Source: Tethya wilhelma (Eukaryota > Porifera > Demospongiae > Tethyida > Tethyidae). From it: DNA of 64,000 nt. The position numbers were made by a program, and so were the translations under genes. The notes under the pieces are model-generated. The model was not told the origin of the DNA and made no database searches. It worked only from the letters and a program-made list of their open reading frames with translations. Below, piece after piece: positions 46,891-57,488 of the stretch (the first letter of the stretch is position 1; each line of letters starts with the position of its first letter). The stretch spans positions 8,286,515 through 8,350,514 of the forward strand of contig CAXIPT010000003.1 of NCBI GenBank assembly GCA_964030475.1. Direction: 5' to 3'.

Positions 46891-47029
46891 AGTGATAACT
46901 GAATAATTAATTTTATCCATCTTACACGTATTATATATATGTGTTGTAATTATCTACCCTTTGATTTAACTGATATTATACAAAATATACAAATTATACA
47001 TATTACAAGTAAAAAAAAAAACATTGGAA

Positions 47030-48054
47030 ATGTAATGAGACAGGAATGGCAAAATCGGAAAAAGAACGCAAACAAGATGGAATGGCTGTTAGAGTGTGTA
47101 AGGAATTCTTCCTGTATGGGCTGCATTTAACAATCTCCTTATTGAGTCTCTCATTTTGCCCACAGGAAGAATTCCTTACACACTCTAACAGCCATTCCAT
47201 CTTGTTTGCGTTCTTTTTACGATTTAGCCATTCCTGTTACATTTCCAATGTTTTTTTTTACTTGTTTGTTCTCATTTTTCCATATTTCTACAAATTACAT
47301 TTGAGTTGGTGTGTGTAGCTAGCTACTGAGCTAGTAGTCTGGCAAGCCAGACTCACTGAGCCAGCGGCTGAGCTGGTACTTGAAGACGGTCACAAGTTCA
47401 AAGTGTGTAGCCTGCTTGATACTGAAGTGAAACACACATCTCAGTCATTTGGAGGCAGGAGCTGTATCATAAGATTTATTTGTCTTTCTATATGTTAAGA
47501 TAATCAAAGTCCTGATTCATCTCTTAAGAAGAGCAACCAGGTATCACAAAATAGTTCCAGTGCATTTAATTCCAAATAATGCACACTTTTGTGTGTGGAA
47601 AGGGTCGTCAATTCGAATGTTCTAGAAGCTATGCATGAGTGTAGAAATTAATGGCGGCCATATGGAGGAGGCGCTTTTCACCTTGTATCTAGCTACTCAA
47701 TGAGAGGCGCTAAAAACCGATGGCAAAAGCGACTGTACCAGAAGAAACCAAGTTCATTCGTTCAAGAATCAGCTTCTAAAAGTGGATAGTCTCTGAGAAA
47801 AGTTGAGCCAAGATAGAAAAAGAAGAAGAAGAAGAATAAGAAGATGGAGAAAATTGGATGTTTGGCATGTTTGTGTTTGTTACTTTAGCGATGTTTTTAG
47901 GCCATGTTTTTGAGCTCATTAGAAAGAGAAAGAGCTGATTAAAAGCCTTTTAGTGATAAGCGCTCAGTTTTTGCAGAGTTATTCGTGTGAGTATTTGTAT
48001 TGCGCTAATGGGCCATCCGTGCCATTCCTGTGTACCCAGTACTACCGTACTGGG
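47030..48054. mobile_element. Foldback B followed by repeat A
   Basis: The hairpin 47046-47230 (GATGGAATGGCTGTTAGAGT / ACTCTAACAGCCATTCCATC) is followed by the shared flank (CTAGTAGTCTGGCAAGCC, GAGGCAGGAGCTGTATC) and then repeat A from about 47573 to the palindrome CCCAGTACTACCGTACTGGG at 48035-48054. The same order, reversed, is seen at 55481-56480. Confidence 0.8.
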
Positions 48055-48169
48055 AATATCATATTTTGATGGAGTAAATTTGGAGTAATACTTGTATATT
48101 CTTGTATACTTAGTCTTTTTATAATTTACACAGTATAATCTTGTATACTTTAGTATATTCTGTCTATTT

Positions 48170-49050
48170 AGCCAATACTGCACCCTACTGCAATTGTCTT
48201 CGTTTTAGGGCTTCTGTGGCAACAACGCTATGCTTGAAATGCCCTAAAAGCTTGCGAGCAACAACTAGCAGTCGATCAACAGCTGTGATTGAAAGTGCTG
48301 ATTTCAAGCACGATTGTAGACAGTGTTCAGAGCAACAAACACTTTCTATACTAGTGTCTTCATGAAGGATGGAAAGAGATAGCTCCATATTGGCCGCCTG
48401 ATAATGAACAAGTGCTACAACTTTACTTGGATCTATCTTAAATCTGGCAAGTATTTCCTTCAACTCGAGGGCAATTGCTACACCTGTATGATGATAAGGA
48501 AATGCAGTAGTTTCCAACACACATGAACACAAATCCCAACTAGAAACCACTAGGTACCTTGTAGCCAGGTTCAAGATACGCCATCAATTTTAGAAAGCCT
48601 TTGCCTTCTACAACACGTAATGGTCTCATATCCAATGCCACAAAATCAGCAATCAATTCAGTAATAGCTTTTGCTTTGGCATCAGAGCAAGGCTTTGTGC
48701 CTAAGGTAGTGTTTCTTGTCTTTTAGTTTTAAGATTCTCTGTGTACATGCAACTATGCTTGCTCACCAAATGTTCTCGTAGATTTGAAGTTCCACTGTGG
48801 TATGCAAGCTCCTTTGAGCATACCAAACACTGGCCTTTTTTTGCTCTTTGTCTTTTGAAAAGTACTTCCACACATCAGACTTCAAAGAGGCTGATTGAGT
48901 ATCACTAGCGCTACTGGCACTAGATACTGAACTGCTCATGCTAACATTTGCACTAGCCATACTGTGAGAAAAACTCTCTAGCGCTAACTGCATGTGCTCT
49001 AACAAGCTAGAACTGTTTTTTGGACGTTTTGTGGTAAAAAAAGGTTTGTA
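48170..49050 (-). pseudogene. BED-zinc-finger hAT transposase (ZBED-like), degenerate
   Basis: Read on the minus strand: a BED finger start (SDVWKYFSKDKEQKKAS at about 48840, then a frameshift before a cysteine-rich part), KPCSDAKAKAITELIADF and FVALDMRPLRVVEGKGF (48600-48700), then DPSKVVALVHYQAANMELSL, CCSEHCLQSCLKSAL and LVVARKLLGHFKHS, stopping at about 48185. These are standard hAT blocks. The last third with the dimerisation domain is missing. Confidence 0.75.
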
Positions 49051-49592
49051 CTTGTGGTTAGACCTATGTACATGGCCAGCCTACATGTCTGACCTTACTA
49101 TGAATAAAATTACTGTATGACTTCGAAGGCTACTTTCCCTTCGATTCAATCAACCTTCGAACTATTTGTTCTTTCAACCTTCGTCCCAGCACTAGTTAGC
49201 ATACACCTGTGTGAATTCTGATTCAGAAAGTTGTTTTATCAATGATATTTGGATGGTGTAAGTATAAGGCTTTCTCATGCAGGTCTGATGTTCCTACTAA
49301 GAATAATCTACCAGGCAGTGCTTCAATACTAACTCTTGGAGAATTTCATTCTTTTTCTCTAGTCCTTGCAGGAGCAAGTTGGGAAAATATTATTTTTGAA
49401 TCTTCATCACAATTTTTGCATCCTTTTTCCACCTCTTTGATGTAATGTGGATGGCTTGGTATATGGGATTATCTGACTTTGAACTATTCTTGACACATGT
49501 TAGCTTGAAGTTCAGCATTAATTTATAGACTTGAAGTGTCCAATTCATCTTTGAGAGGAATTCACCGAAACTAAAGTTTGGGCATGTAATTG

Positions 49593-49962
49593 CAGTGGCG
49601 GATCCAGAGGGGTTTCCGTAGTTTCCGTGGAAACCCCCTTCAGCTTATAATTTTTTTACAAGAAACAATAGAAAGCTAACTTACAAGTAGAAAATACTTA
49701 CTTGGAGAGTCTTGAGAGATAATTTAGAACAAATACAAGTAGAAAGCTTGGATACTTGCACAAAACAGCTAGCTAGTCAGCTCACTAGCGTGATCGACGC
49801 TTGTGGTAAAGTGCAAAGTTCATGCAGGTGGAAAATGGGTGGGGCTGTACGCGTAAAATGGGCGTGTTTTAGCAAAACTGGGCGTGGCTACTCCAAAATT
49901 TTTCCCGCTTTGCGCACACTATTGTTAGAAAAAAACTTTCAAAAATCGTAGATCCGCCACTG
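49593..49962. mobile_element. Non-autonomous hAT-like element, 370 bp
   Basis: Starts CAGTGGCGGATCCAGAGG and ends with the complement of CAGTGGCGGATCTACGA. CAGTGGCGGATCC is a common hAT-type end. The flanks (TGTAATTG / ATTGGTAA) share only ATTG, so the duplication has decayed or the element recombined. Confidence 0.75.
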
Positions 49963-51350
49963 ATTGGTAACAAAGCATGCAGCTCCTCCACTGAATATTG
50001 AATAAATTGCCTATGCCTTGATTTCCAAGCTATAGTTAGAGATTTCCTCAGTATAGGAAGGTAATATACAGGGTTAGTTGATGGTTTATGCCTGAATGAA
50101 CCAAAAACTCTTCAGTCATGTGGTGCCTTGAACTTATAAAGTTCGAGGTCAAGGTTAATCCAGGTGTTTACCTTCTCCAATGATGCCAAGTCAGCCCAAA
50201 GGCTGTTGAGTGCTTTATGTTTGCATTAGGATTACATACTTTAAGTGCTTCAATACAGGCAGTTTGATAAGTTTAAGGAGACTATACCACACACAATTGT
50301 AGCATGAGGTTGGGTAGCACAGTTCTATTAGAGTGGTCCCAACATGGATGATTAAACAGAATAGAGAAAGGGTGCATAGAAGCAATACCGAGGCCAATGC
50401 AGAGCGAGTTGTGAGCTGTACAATGCCCACCATAAGGAAGATTATGCTGTTCATGAGTCTTGTTTGGAACTAAATACACTAGCTCTGAGCAGCATTATAT
50501 ACTGTAACTTTTCACTGACTGGTATTAAAATTTTATAAAAGTACAGCTTATTTAGAGAGACAACAGCCCCAACAAACACAAGACTGAACAATAGCAATAT
50601 GTAGGTGGGTAAAACATGCTAGGCAACAATAGAAGTCTTACTATAGTGTTTGTAGAGTAAGTGTGAAACAAGTCTTGTACACATGCTGTTTCACTACTTT
50701 GATCATGCATGACAGTGAGTCCTGTAACTCCAGACTTTGATTAACCATATATATCTGACGGATTGAATGAGTAGGATATAATTATGTCGAACTTCAAGAA
50801 TATACTTGTCAACATCACCCTGATTTCAACTAGCTGATCACCATGGAGTCAAACATCTGGGGAACTCCCTGCAAACTAGTACTTGTCAAGATAGAGCTCA
50901 GCAGTACATATGATCTGTATACCATCATTCCATTCTGAGTAGGCTTGATCAGTGGTCATGAAGAAGCCTGTTAGAAAGCCCATATATTTAGTCCTGGGAA
51001 ATAGTGGTGTTCACCAGCTTCTTTTCCTCTTATAAATCTTCCTTGCTTGTCTTGCTTATGGAAGACCTGCATGCAACTTGGTAATACTCCAAATTAGGGG
51101 GGGAATGTACACAACAGCTTGTTTTCCTGCTCTGTATAGACCTTATGCAAATTTTCATAGTAACCGTGATACATTACTAACGTCTTCATTTTGAAGGGTA
51201 AATTATAAATACCACAAGTGTAGTATGGATAATTAATGTGATAGCTGTAGTCACTTAAATAAAGTGTGTATTGCAATATTGAGGGTGTAGTTAGTGTACA
51301 TAACAGTAATAACATTATGGTGAGGTCCTGCTGTGTAAAAGACAGAGTTG
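49963..51350. other. Stretch without recognised content
   Basis: No coding blocks, inverted ends or tandem arrays were recognised. Open frames are short and lack similarity. Confidence 0.5.
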
Positions 51351-51367
51351 TACAGTCTTTTTTTTAG

Positions 51368-51429
51368 CTTTAACAAGTTCCCTACAGATCCTGACCGCCG
51401 AGCAAAGTGGAATGCTGATGTTTGTCGTA
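51368..51429 (+). pseudogene. THAP zinc-finger-like exon fragment
   Basis: After a polypyrimidine run and TAG, the text FNKFPTDPDRRAKWNADV closely follows the THAP pattern F..FP.D..RR..W. A possible donor (GTAAGT) follows at 51430. The N-terminal C..C half and the downstream C..H half are not seen nearby. It may be a remnant of a P-element-type transposase or a lone exon. Confidence 0.45.
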
Positions 51430-52439
51430 AGTACATGACATACTTTTCAAAACTCTGTAATATTTGTGACATGTCAAGAGAAAACCTGCCAGTTTAGAAA
51501 TTATTGTTTTAGGACTAAAATGCAGGTTTAGTTTAATTAATTCACATTTTTGTGGAACAATTTTTTCCTTGCATGGATGTGCTGCGCTACATCTCAGCGT
51601 GCTCCATGCAGGGGATGTGTTACAGCCTCGTTCATTTTACTTAGTTGCTAACACAGAGAACAGTGTTAGGAAGCTCTTTCTTTACCTATAGTTAGTTGCT
51701 GTTATTTACTTCAACACTCAATCAACCATACACTAGGAACTTTGAATATTATGACACTTACATTGACTGTAATGCACAACACTTTTATTTAGTTCAAAGG
51801 TTCAGACTCAAGACAAAATTACATCATACAACACAAATACATGTGACGATCAATATCAAGGTTCAGTCCAAAGTACATATAACCATATCAATACAAAATC
51901 AAGTAACTCATTGACCAGTTATGGTCCACAGGATCAGTATTTAAATGTTAATTGCAGCATATTCTTATAGTATCCAACTTATCGTTAAGAGTCTGAGTCT
52001 TCTTGTTCCACTAGAGCCACAGCCTTCAATTGATCCCTAGCTGCAACAGCAGCGGCTCTCCTGGGTTGTTGTGACTGATTGGTCTTCACTTCTTCAGTTG
52101 CGATTTGGCCATTGTTGTTCTCTCATCCAACAGTATTCACTTTCAATGTGTACAACTTTTGCAAGGGACGCCTTAGTGCCCTTGCGCAGCCCTTCTCATT
52201 CGAGACGGCAACAACTGCTCCTTGGACATGATCATCCTCTCCAACTATGAGCTCCCTGACTCTCCAAAATCTACGTGGTTTGCCCTATTCATACAGCAGA
52301 ACGACATCTCCATCAGCGATGTTGGTTTCACTTGCACTTTGCATGTGGTGATCACGCAGCTCAGTGAGATATTCCTCTCTCCAGCGGCACCAAAATCCAT
52401 CTAGGATTTTTTTGATCTCTTGGTAAGGTGATCCTTGGT

Positions 52440-53131
52440 TACATCAACATCAGTGTTGAATGCAATATCAGGCAGGCTGAGTAGGCGACAGGAAGTGAGA
52501 CGGGGTCATCTAAATCATCAGAGGTGATGTAGAACAGGGGTCGAGAATTGACTACTGACTCTATTTCAGTCATCACCGTCAATAACTCATCATAAGTCAG
52601 ATTCGCCTTGCCAATTTTTTTCTTTAAACAGCGTTTGGTCGAGCGAACCATTCTTTCGAATACCCCTCCCCACCAGGGTGCTCGTTCTAGGTTGAATCGC
52701 CATTCAATGTTGGAATTTTGCAAATAGTCTTGAGCATCCTTCTGCTTCTGAAGCTTCTGAATCATTCTTGCAGCGGCCTTGAACGTTTTACCATTGTCCG
52801 AGATGACCATTTTGGGTATGCCTCTTCTAGAAGTAAAGCGTTTCAAACTTCTCAGATATGCAGTCGTCGTTAAATCTGGTACAAAGTCGAGGTGGACAGC
52901 CTGCACAACACAACATGTGTAAAGACATATCCACACCTTCACAGTTTCACTTCCTTTGTTGCTCTTGACGTGCAAGGGCACTGCAAAATCGACTCCAGTG
53001 TAAGTGAAGGGGGGGGGGGTTCCTTGATACGAAAACTTGGTAAGGGTGGAGGTGGTGGTCCAATGGCCATCTCTTGCATTGCAAAGTAAACACTTGTGGA
53101 CTATCCCTCTGGCAAAGGATCTCCCTTTCAC
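52440..53131 (-). pseudogene. Integrase domain of the BEL/Pao element
   Basis: One open frame of 230 codons. FTYTGVDFAVPLHVK contains the first acidic residue, GIPKMVISDNGKTFKAA the second, and the E of APWWGGVFERMVRSTKR the third. This is the strand-transfer enzyme of the element. The frame runs on past the domain to LPVAYSACLIL where it shifts out of phase with DUF5641. Confidence 0.88.
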
Positions 53132-53600
53132 TATCCAGAAACAACTCTGTTAGATGGTCACTTTTGCGGAGTAAAATGGGGTGCTTCTTCTCAAATGGTA
53201 TATCAGCATTGGACAACCTCCCTCTGCATTTCCAAACTCCATTCACATCAAGGAAGAGATCCAATTGCATTTTCCAACTGTCGAACTTCTTATCCTTAGT
53301 CAGAATCTTCTGTGATTCTCTGATCCAGAGTAATTCAGCTTGCGACAACTCGCTTACTGTTAGGCAGCTTGTTGGGTTAGAATTTTCAGTCTTCTTGAAC
53401 TTGCATTTCAGTGCGATTACAAATCAAACGATCCATCCAGTCACCCTCATCAACCGGTGTAATGAGCTGTAGTTCAAAATGTCGACAATCTGCTTTAAGC
53501 CTTTGCTCTCCGCACTCACCAGTAAATTGTGAACCTGACAGTCTTTGGCTCTCATTTCATGGACACACTCCTCAGGCATTGTTGGTAATAATACTTCATC

Positions 53601-54164
53601 TTAGTCATCAATGCTTTCACGCAAGAATTGGGGTCCAGCTGTCCAGAGCTCTGAAGCGGACAATTCAAGTGGGGTGACACCTCTGGAGGGTATGGTTGCT
53701 GGGTTCTGTTCACCGGGACAATGCTTCCAACAATTCGTTGGGAGCAGTTTTCTGATCTTGGTTACCTGATTTTGTACAAACTGCTTTCTCTCCTTAGTTA
53801 CTTCAGTGATCCAATACAGAGCCACTTTAGAATCAGTGTAACAAATGGGCTCCTTCAACTCCAGCTCTGTACTCAGGCTTGCGGTGATGTTCGACATCAG
53901 TCTAGCTAGCAGCAATGCTGAAAGTAGCTCCAGTCTTGGGATGGTCTGTTCTTGCATCGGAGCAAATCTAGTCTTAGAAGACACAAAATTGATATATTTC
54001 CCATAGGAAGTTTTAATGGCAAGGTAAACAACGGCGGCATATGCCGTTTTGGAAGCATCACAAAATCCGATCAAGCGAAATAATTCAGGTGAGCCAGTAA
54101 CTTGGTAATGAAAACATTTGGGTAGTGAGAGGGGGGCTCCACGCTGCAGGTCAGACACAAGCAT
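53601..54164 (-). pseudogene. RNase H / Pao A17 region of the BEL/Pao element
   Basis: An uninterrupted 187-codon frame. FCDASKTAYAAVVYL and CYTDSKVALYWI hold the acidic residues of an RNase H-like fold, and RFAPMQEQTIPRLELLSALL is the Pao signature. It degrades the RNA strand during reverse transcription. The frame ends before the integrase zinc finger. Confidence 0.88.
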
Positions 54165-54899
54165 GTGCCACCGATGTAGAAGGTCATTGTTCAGGGGTTG
54201 TCTCAGTCAAGCTTAGCATTACACAGCACTTGGAACAGCACCTTGAATCGAACAACAATGGGAGCCAAATAGTCCATCAGGTCGTAGAATCTCCCTACAA
54301 TGCTTACAACATTCCTCTTAGTGGGTTCAAGCTCGAATGCAACCTTTGCAATTCTGCTAAGGTCGAACACAAAGCAGTCTTGTGTAACGTTCCACCGCAC
54401 AGCAAGTATTCTCTGCTCTCCTGACGCTACCTGTTGGTCGACTCCCAGTGTAGTTTGAGTGTACGTTTCTTCAGCAGCTGAGATTAAGGGTTTACTACAA
54501 TCTCCTTCCTGGCAGTCTGTCTTCTGCTGGAGTCTGCTTAAACTACTGACAAATTTACGAAGGTTAAAGCCTCCACTTCTAAAGATAGAATCTAAGTACA
54601 ATTGGTAAGCTTCTTCATCATCTTCTGTCCATCTTCATTCTAGTTTTAATGTCTCTGAATGTAGGAATACATAATTTAAAGTACATGCCATACCATTAAC
54701 CATCACTAAACACAAACTTACCTCCTCACAATTTTTACATACAGTACTATAATAACATGCTAGTGGTACATCTACATTAACACTTACTTCAGAACTTGTA
54801 CAGTACTAGCTGTCACTGTCAGGATCTTTTTGTTGATATGAACACATTTTCTTGGTTGTCATATCCATTGCAACAATTGTAAATATCAGCTTTAATTTC

Positions 54900-55480
54900 T
54901 GTTTGTAATTAAGATAATCGACCAATTAGAAGTTCCAGTTTGAGCATAGCGAGTTTAAAGGCAGTCTCTTGTGAAGATACAAAGTATGTTAAAGTATTCC
55001 AGTCAAGATAATAGTAAACACAATTTTGGTCTCCTTTGGCATAATAACCGTAATGTTGAATAAACTTACAACCTGCACGGCCTCTCTTACAGTATTTGTA
55101 ATAGTAACTGTTCCCATTGAATCAGTGTACAGTACTACTTGGCTTGCTCTGTCAGCGCGTACTAACAAATCACTTTGACAGACCAGGCAGTTTTGATTAG
55201 GAGATATCAAAATGATACCAAACGGACGTTTATCAAACCTGTCATACTTATCATTTCTATGGCAAGTGTTTGATCCTGAACAAGAGTCTCCAGAGCTGTA
55301 CATTTTCCATGATGATCCTAGCTGTTGTAGGGTCAACAATTTCTTTGCTGTTTTCTGTGGCAAATTTTGATACAGCTTCCCAGTACCTTTATGCAAAAAA
55401 CTACAAGCAAATAATATCTTTCTTAAGACAGAAATATCGTTCACTTTTCTTGTATCAACTCCATGCTTCTGCATGTTGTT
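54900..55480 (-). pseudogene. KDZ transposase N-terminal (CxC domain) fragment
   Basis: Minus frame from the repeat A palindrome at 55481: FGIILISPNQNCLVCQSD, LLVRADRASQVVLYTDSMG, then after a one-base frameshift CKRGRAGCKFIQHYGYYAKG and DQNCVYYYLDWNTLTYFVSS, to a stop near 54915. The paired cysteines and YTDSMGT...HYGYY...YFVSSQET text match the cysteine-rich front of KDZ transposases. It is complementary to the C-terminal fragment at 44244-45940: this copy keeps the front, that copy keeps the back. Confidence 0.75.
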
Positions 55481-57060
55481 CCCAGTACGGTAGTACTGGG
55501 TACACAGAAATGGCATGGATGGCTCATTAGCGCAATACAAATATTCACGCGAATTACTCTGCAAAAACTGAGCGCTTAGCACTAAAAGGCTTCTTAAGCT
55601 ACTATTTAGCTCTTTCTCTTTCTAATGAGCCCAAAAACATGGCCTAAAACCATCGCTAAAGTAACATGCCAAACCTCCAAATTTCTCCATATTCTTCTTA
55701 TTCTTCTTCTTAAAATTCTTCTTCTTCTTCTATCTTGGCTCGAGTTTTCTCAGAGACTATTCACTTTTAGAAGCTGATTCTTGAACGAATGAACTTGGTT
55801 TATCATTGAGTAGCTAGATACAAGGCGAAAAGCGCCTCCACCATATGGCCGCCATTAATTTCTACACTCATGCATAATTCATTAGCTTCTAGAAAATTCA
55901 AATTGACGACCCTTTCCACACACAAAAGTGTGCATTATTTGGAATTCAAATGCAAGTTGCCTGGAACTATTTTGTGATACCTGGATCCTCTTGCTCTTCT
56001 TAAGAAATGAATCAGGACTTTGATTATCATAACATATAGAAAGGCAAGTAAATCTTATGATACAGCTCCTGCCTCCAAATCATGCAAATGACTGAGATGT
56101 GTGTTACACTTCAGTATCCAGCAGTTCAGTACACAACTTATACTGAGCAGCCCGGCCACAGTCTAGCTGGCTTGCCAGACTACTAGCTTAGTAGCTAGCT
56201 ACACACACCAACTCAATTTTGATTTGTAGAATTATGGAAAAATGAGAACAAACAAGTACAAAAAACATTGGAAATGTAATGAGGCACAGGAATGGCTAAA
56301 TTGTAAAAAGAGCGCAAACAAGATGGAATGGCTGTTAAGAGTGTGTAAGGAATTCTTCCTGTGGGCAAAATAAGAGACTCAATAAGGAGATTGTTAAATG
56401 CAGCCCATACAGGAAGAATTCTGCACACACTCAACAGCCATTCCATCTTGTTTGCACTCTTTTTACGATTTAGCCATTCCTACATTTCCAATGTTTTTGT
56501 ACTTGTAGACACAGGAATGGCACGGATGGCCCATTAGTGCAATACACTTTACGCGAATAACTCTACAAAAATTGAGCGCTTAGCACTAAAAGGCTTCTTA
56601 AGCTACTATTCAGCTCTTTCTCTTTCCAATGAGCCCAAAAACATGGCCTAAAACCATCGTTACAGTAACAAACACAAACATGCCAAACCTCCAATTTTCT
56701 CCATCTTCTTCTTCTTTTTCTATGTTGGCTCAGAGACTATTCACTTTCAGAAGCTGATTCTTGAACGAACAAACTTGGTTTCTTCCGGTTCAGTTGCGGT
56801 TTTTAGCACCTCTCATTGAGTAGCTAGATACAAGGCGAAAAGCGCCTCCTCCATATGGCCGCCATTAATTTCTACACTCATGCATAATTCATTAGCTTCT
56901 AGAACATTCGAATTGACGACCCTTTCCACACACAAAAGTGTGCGTTATTTGGAATTAAATGCAAGTTGCCTGGAACTATTCTGTGATACCTGGTTGCTCT
57001 TCTTAAGAGATGAAATCATGACTTTGATTATCATAACATGTAGAAGGCAAGTAGCGTAAG
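55481..57060 (-). repeat. Repeat A - foldback B - repeat A array
   Basis: Repeat A (minus) spans 55481-55960 from the palindrome CCCAGTACGGTAGTACTGGG; the flank and foldback B hairpin follow (56270-56480), then a second repeat A (56510-56960) and the start of the flank again. The second A begins at ACAGGAATGGCACGGATGG without the palindrome. The arrangement suggests one element inserted into another of the same family. Confidence 0.8.
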
Positions 57061-57488
57061 CGATCAAAGAACGACCACGAAATGTACCTCGAGCAATACA
57101 TTTTCAATGGAACGTCGTGGAGACTTCAAACTGAGATAAGTGCTCTTTACCATACAAAATAGGTTGCTGTTTCAGACATATAAACTTAGCGACTACTGAC
57201 TGTGCATGCCAGGCCGGGAACAGATTATCGACCACGTTTACGTATTTTTGACCAATCAGAAGAAATATGCAGAACAATTATCAATGACTACTTTTAAATC
57301 CATAGAACGACTGGCTTTTGAATAGAACTTCAACAGGAAATTTGTTTTTAAGCTACCTAGCAATGATACAATATAATCAAACAGAAAAAACCAAAAAAAT
57401 CTGTGCACATCCAACAATACAATGTTATCAAGAGTACTCTTGATGTTATGAACAAGTATAACTGAGTCAGGTATACAGTTTAAGTTGA

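Larger units (their letters stand above)
51985..54640 (-). mobile_element. BEL/Pao LTR retrotransposon, pol 3' part, degenerate
   Basis: On the minus strand, in pol order: end of the reverse transcriptase (RILAVRWNVTQDCFVFDL, about 54600-54200), Pao RNase H/A17 region (GFCDASKTAYAAVVY, EQTIPRLELLSALLLARL, YTDSKVALYWI; 54164-53601), a linker (53350-53000), integrase core (53131-52440) and the DUF5641 tail (EYLTELRDHHMQSASETN, IADGDVVLLYE; 52390-51985). Several frameshifts and stops separate them. Gag, protease, the front of RT and both LTRs were not found, so it is a truncated copy. Confidence 0.88.
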
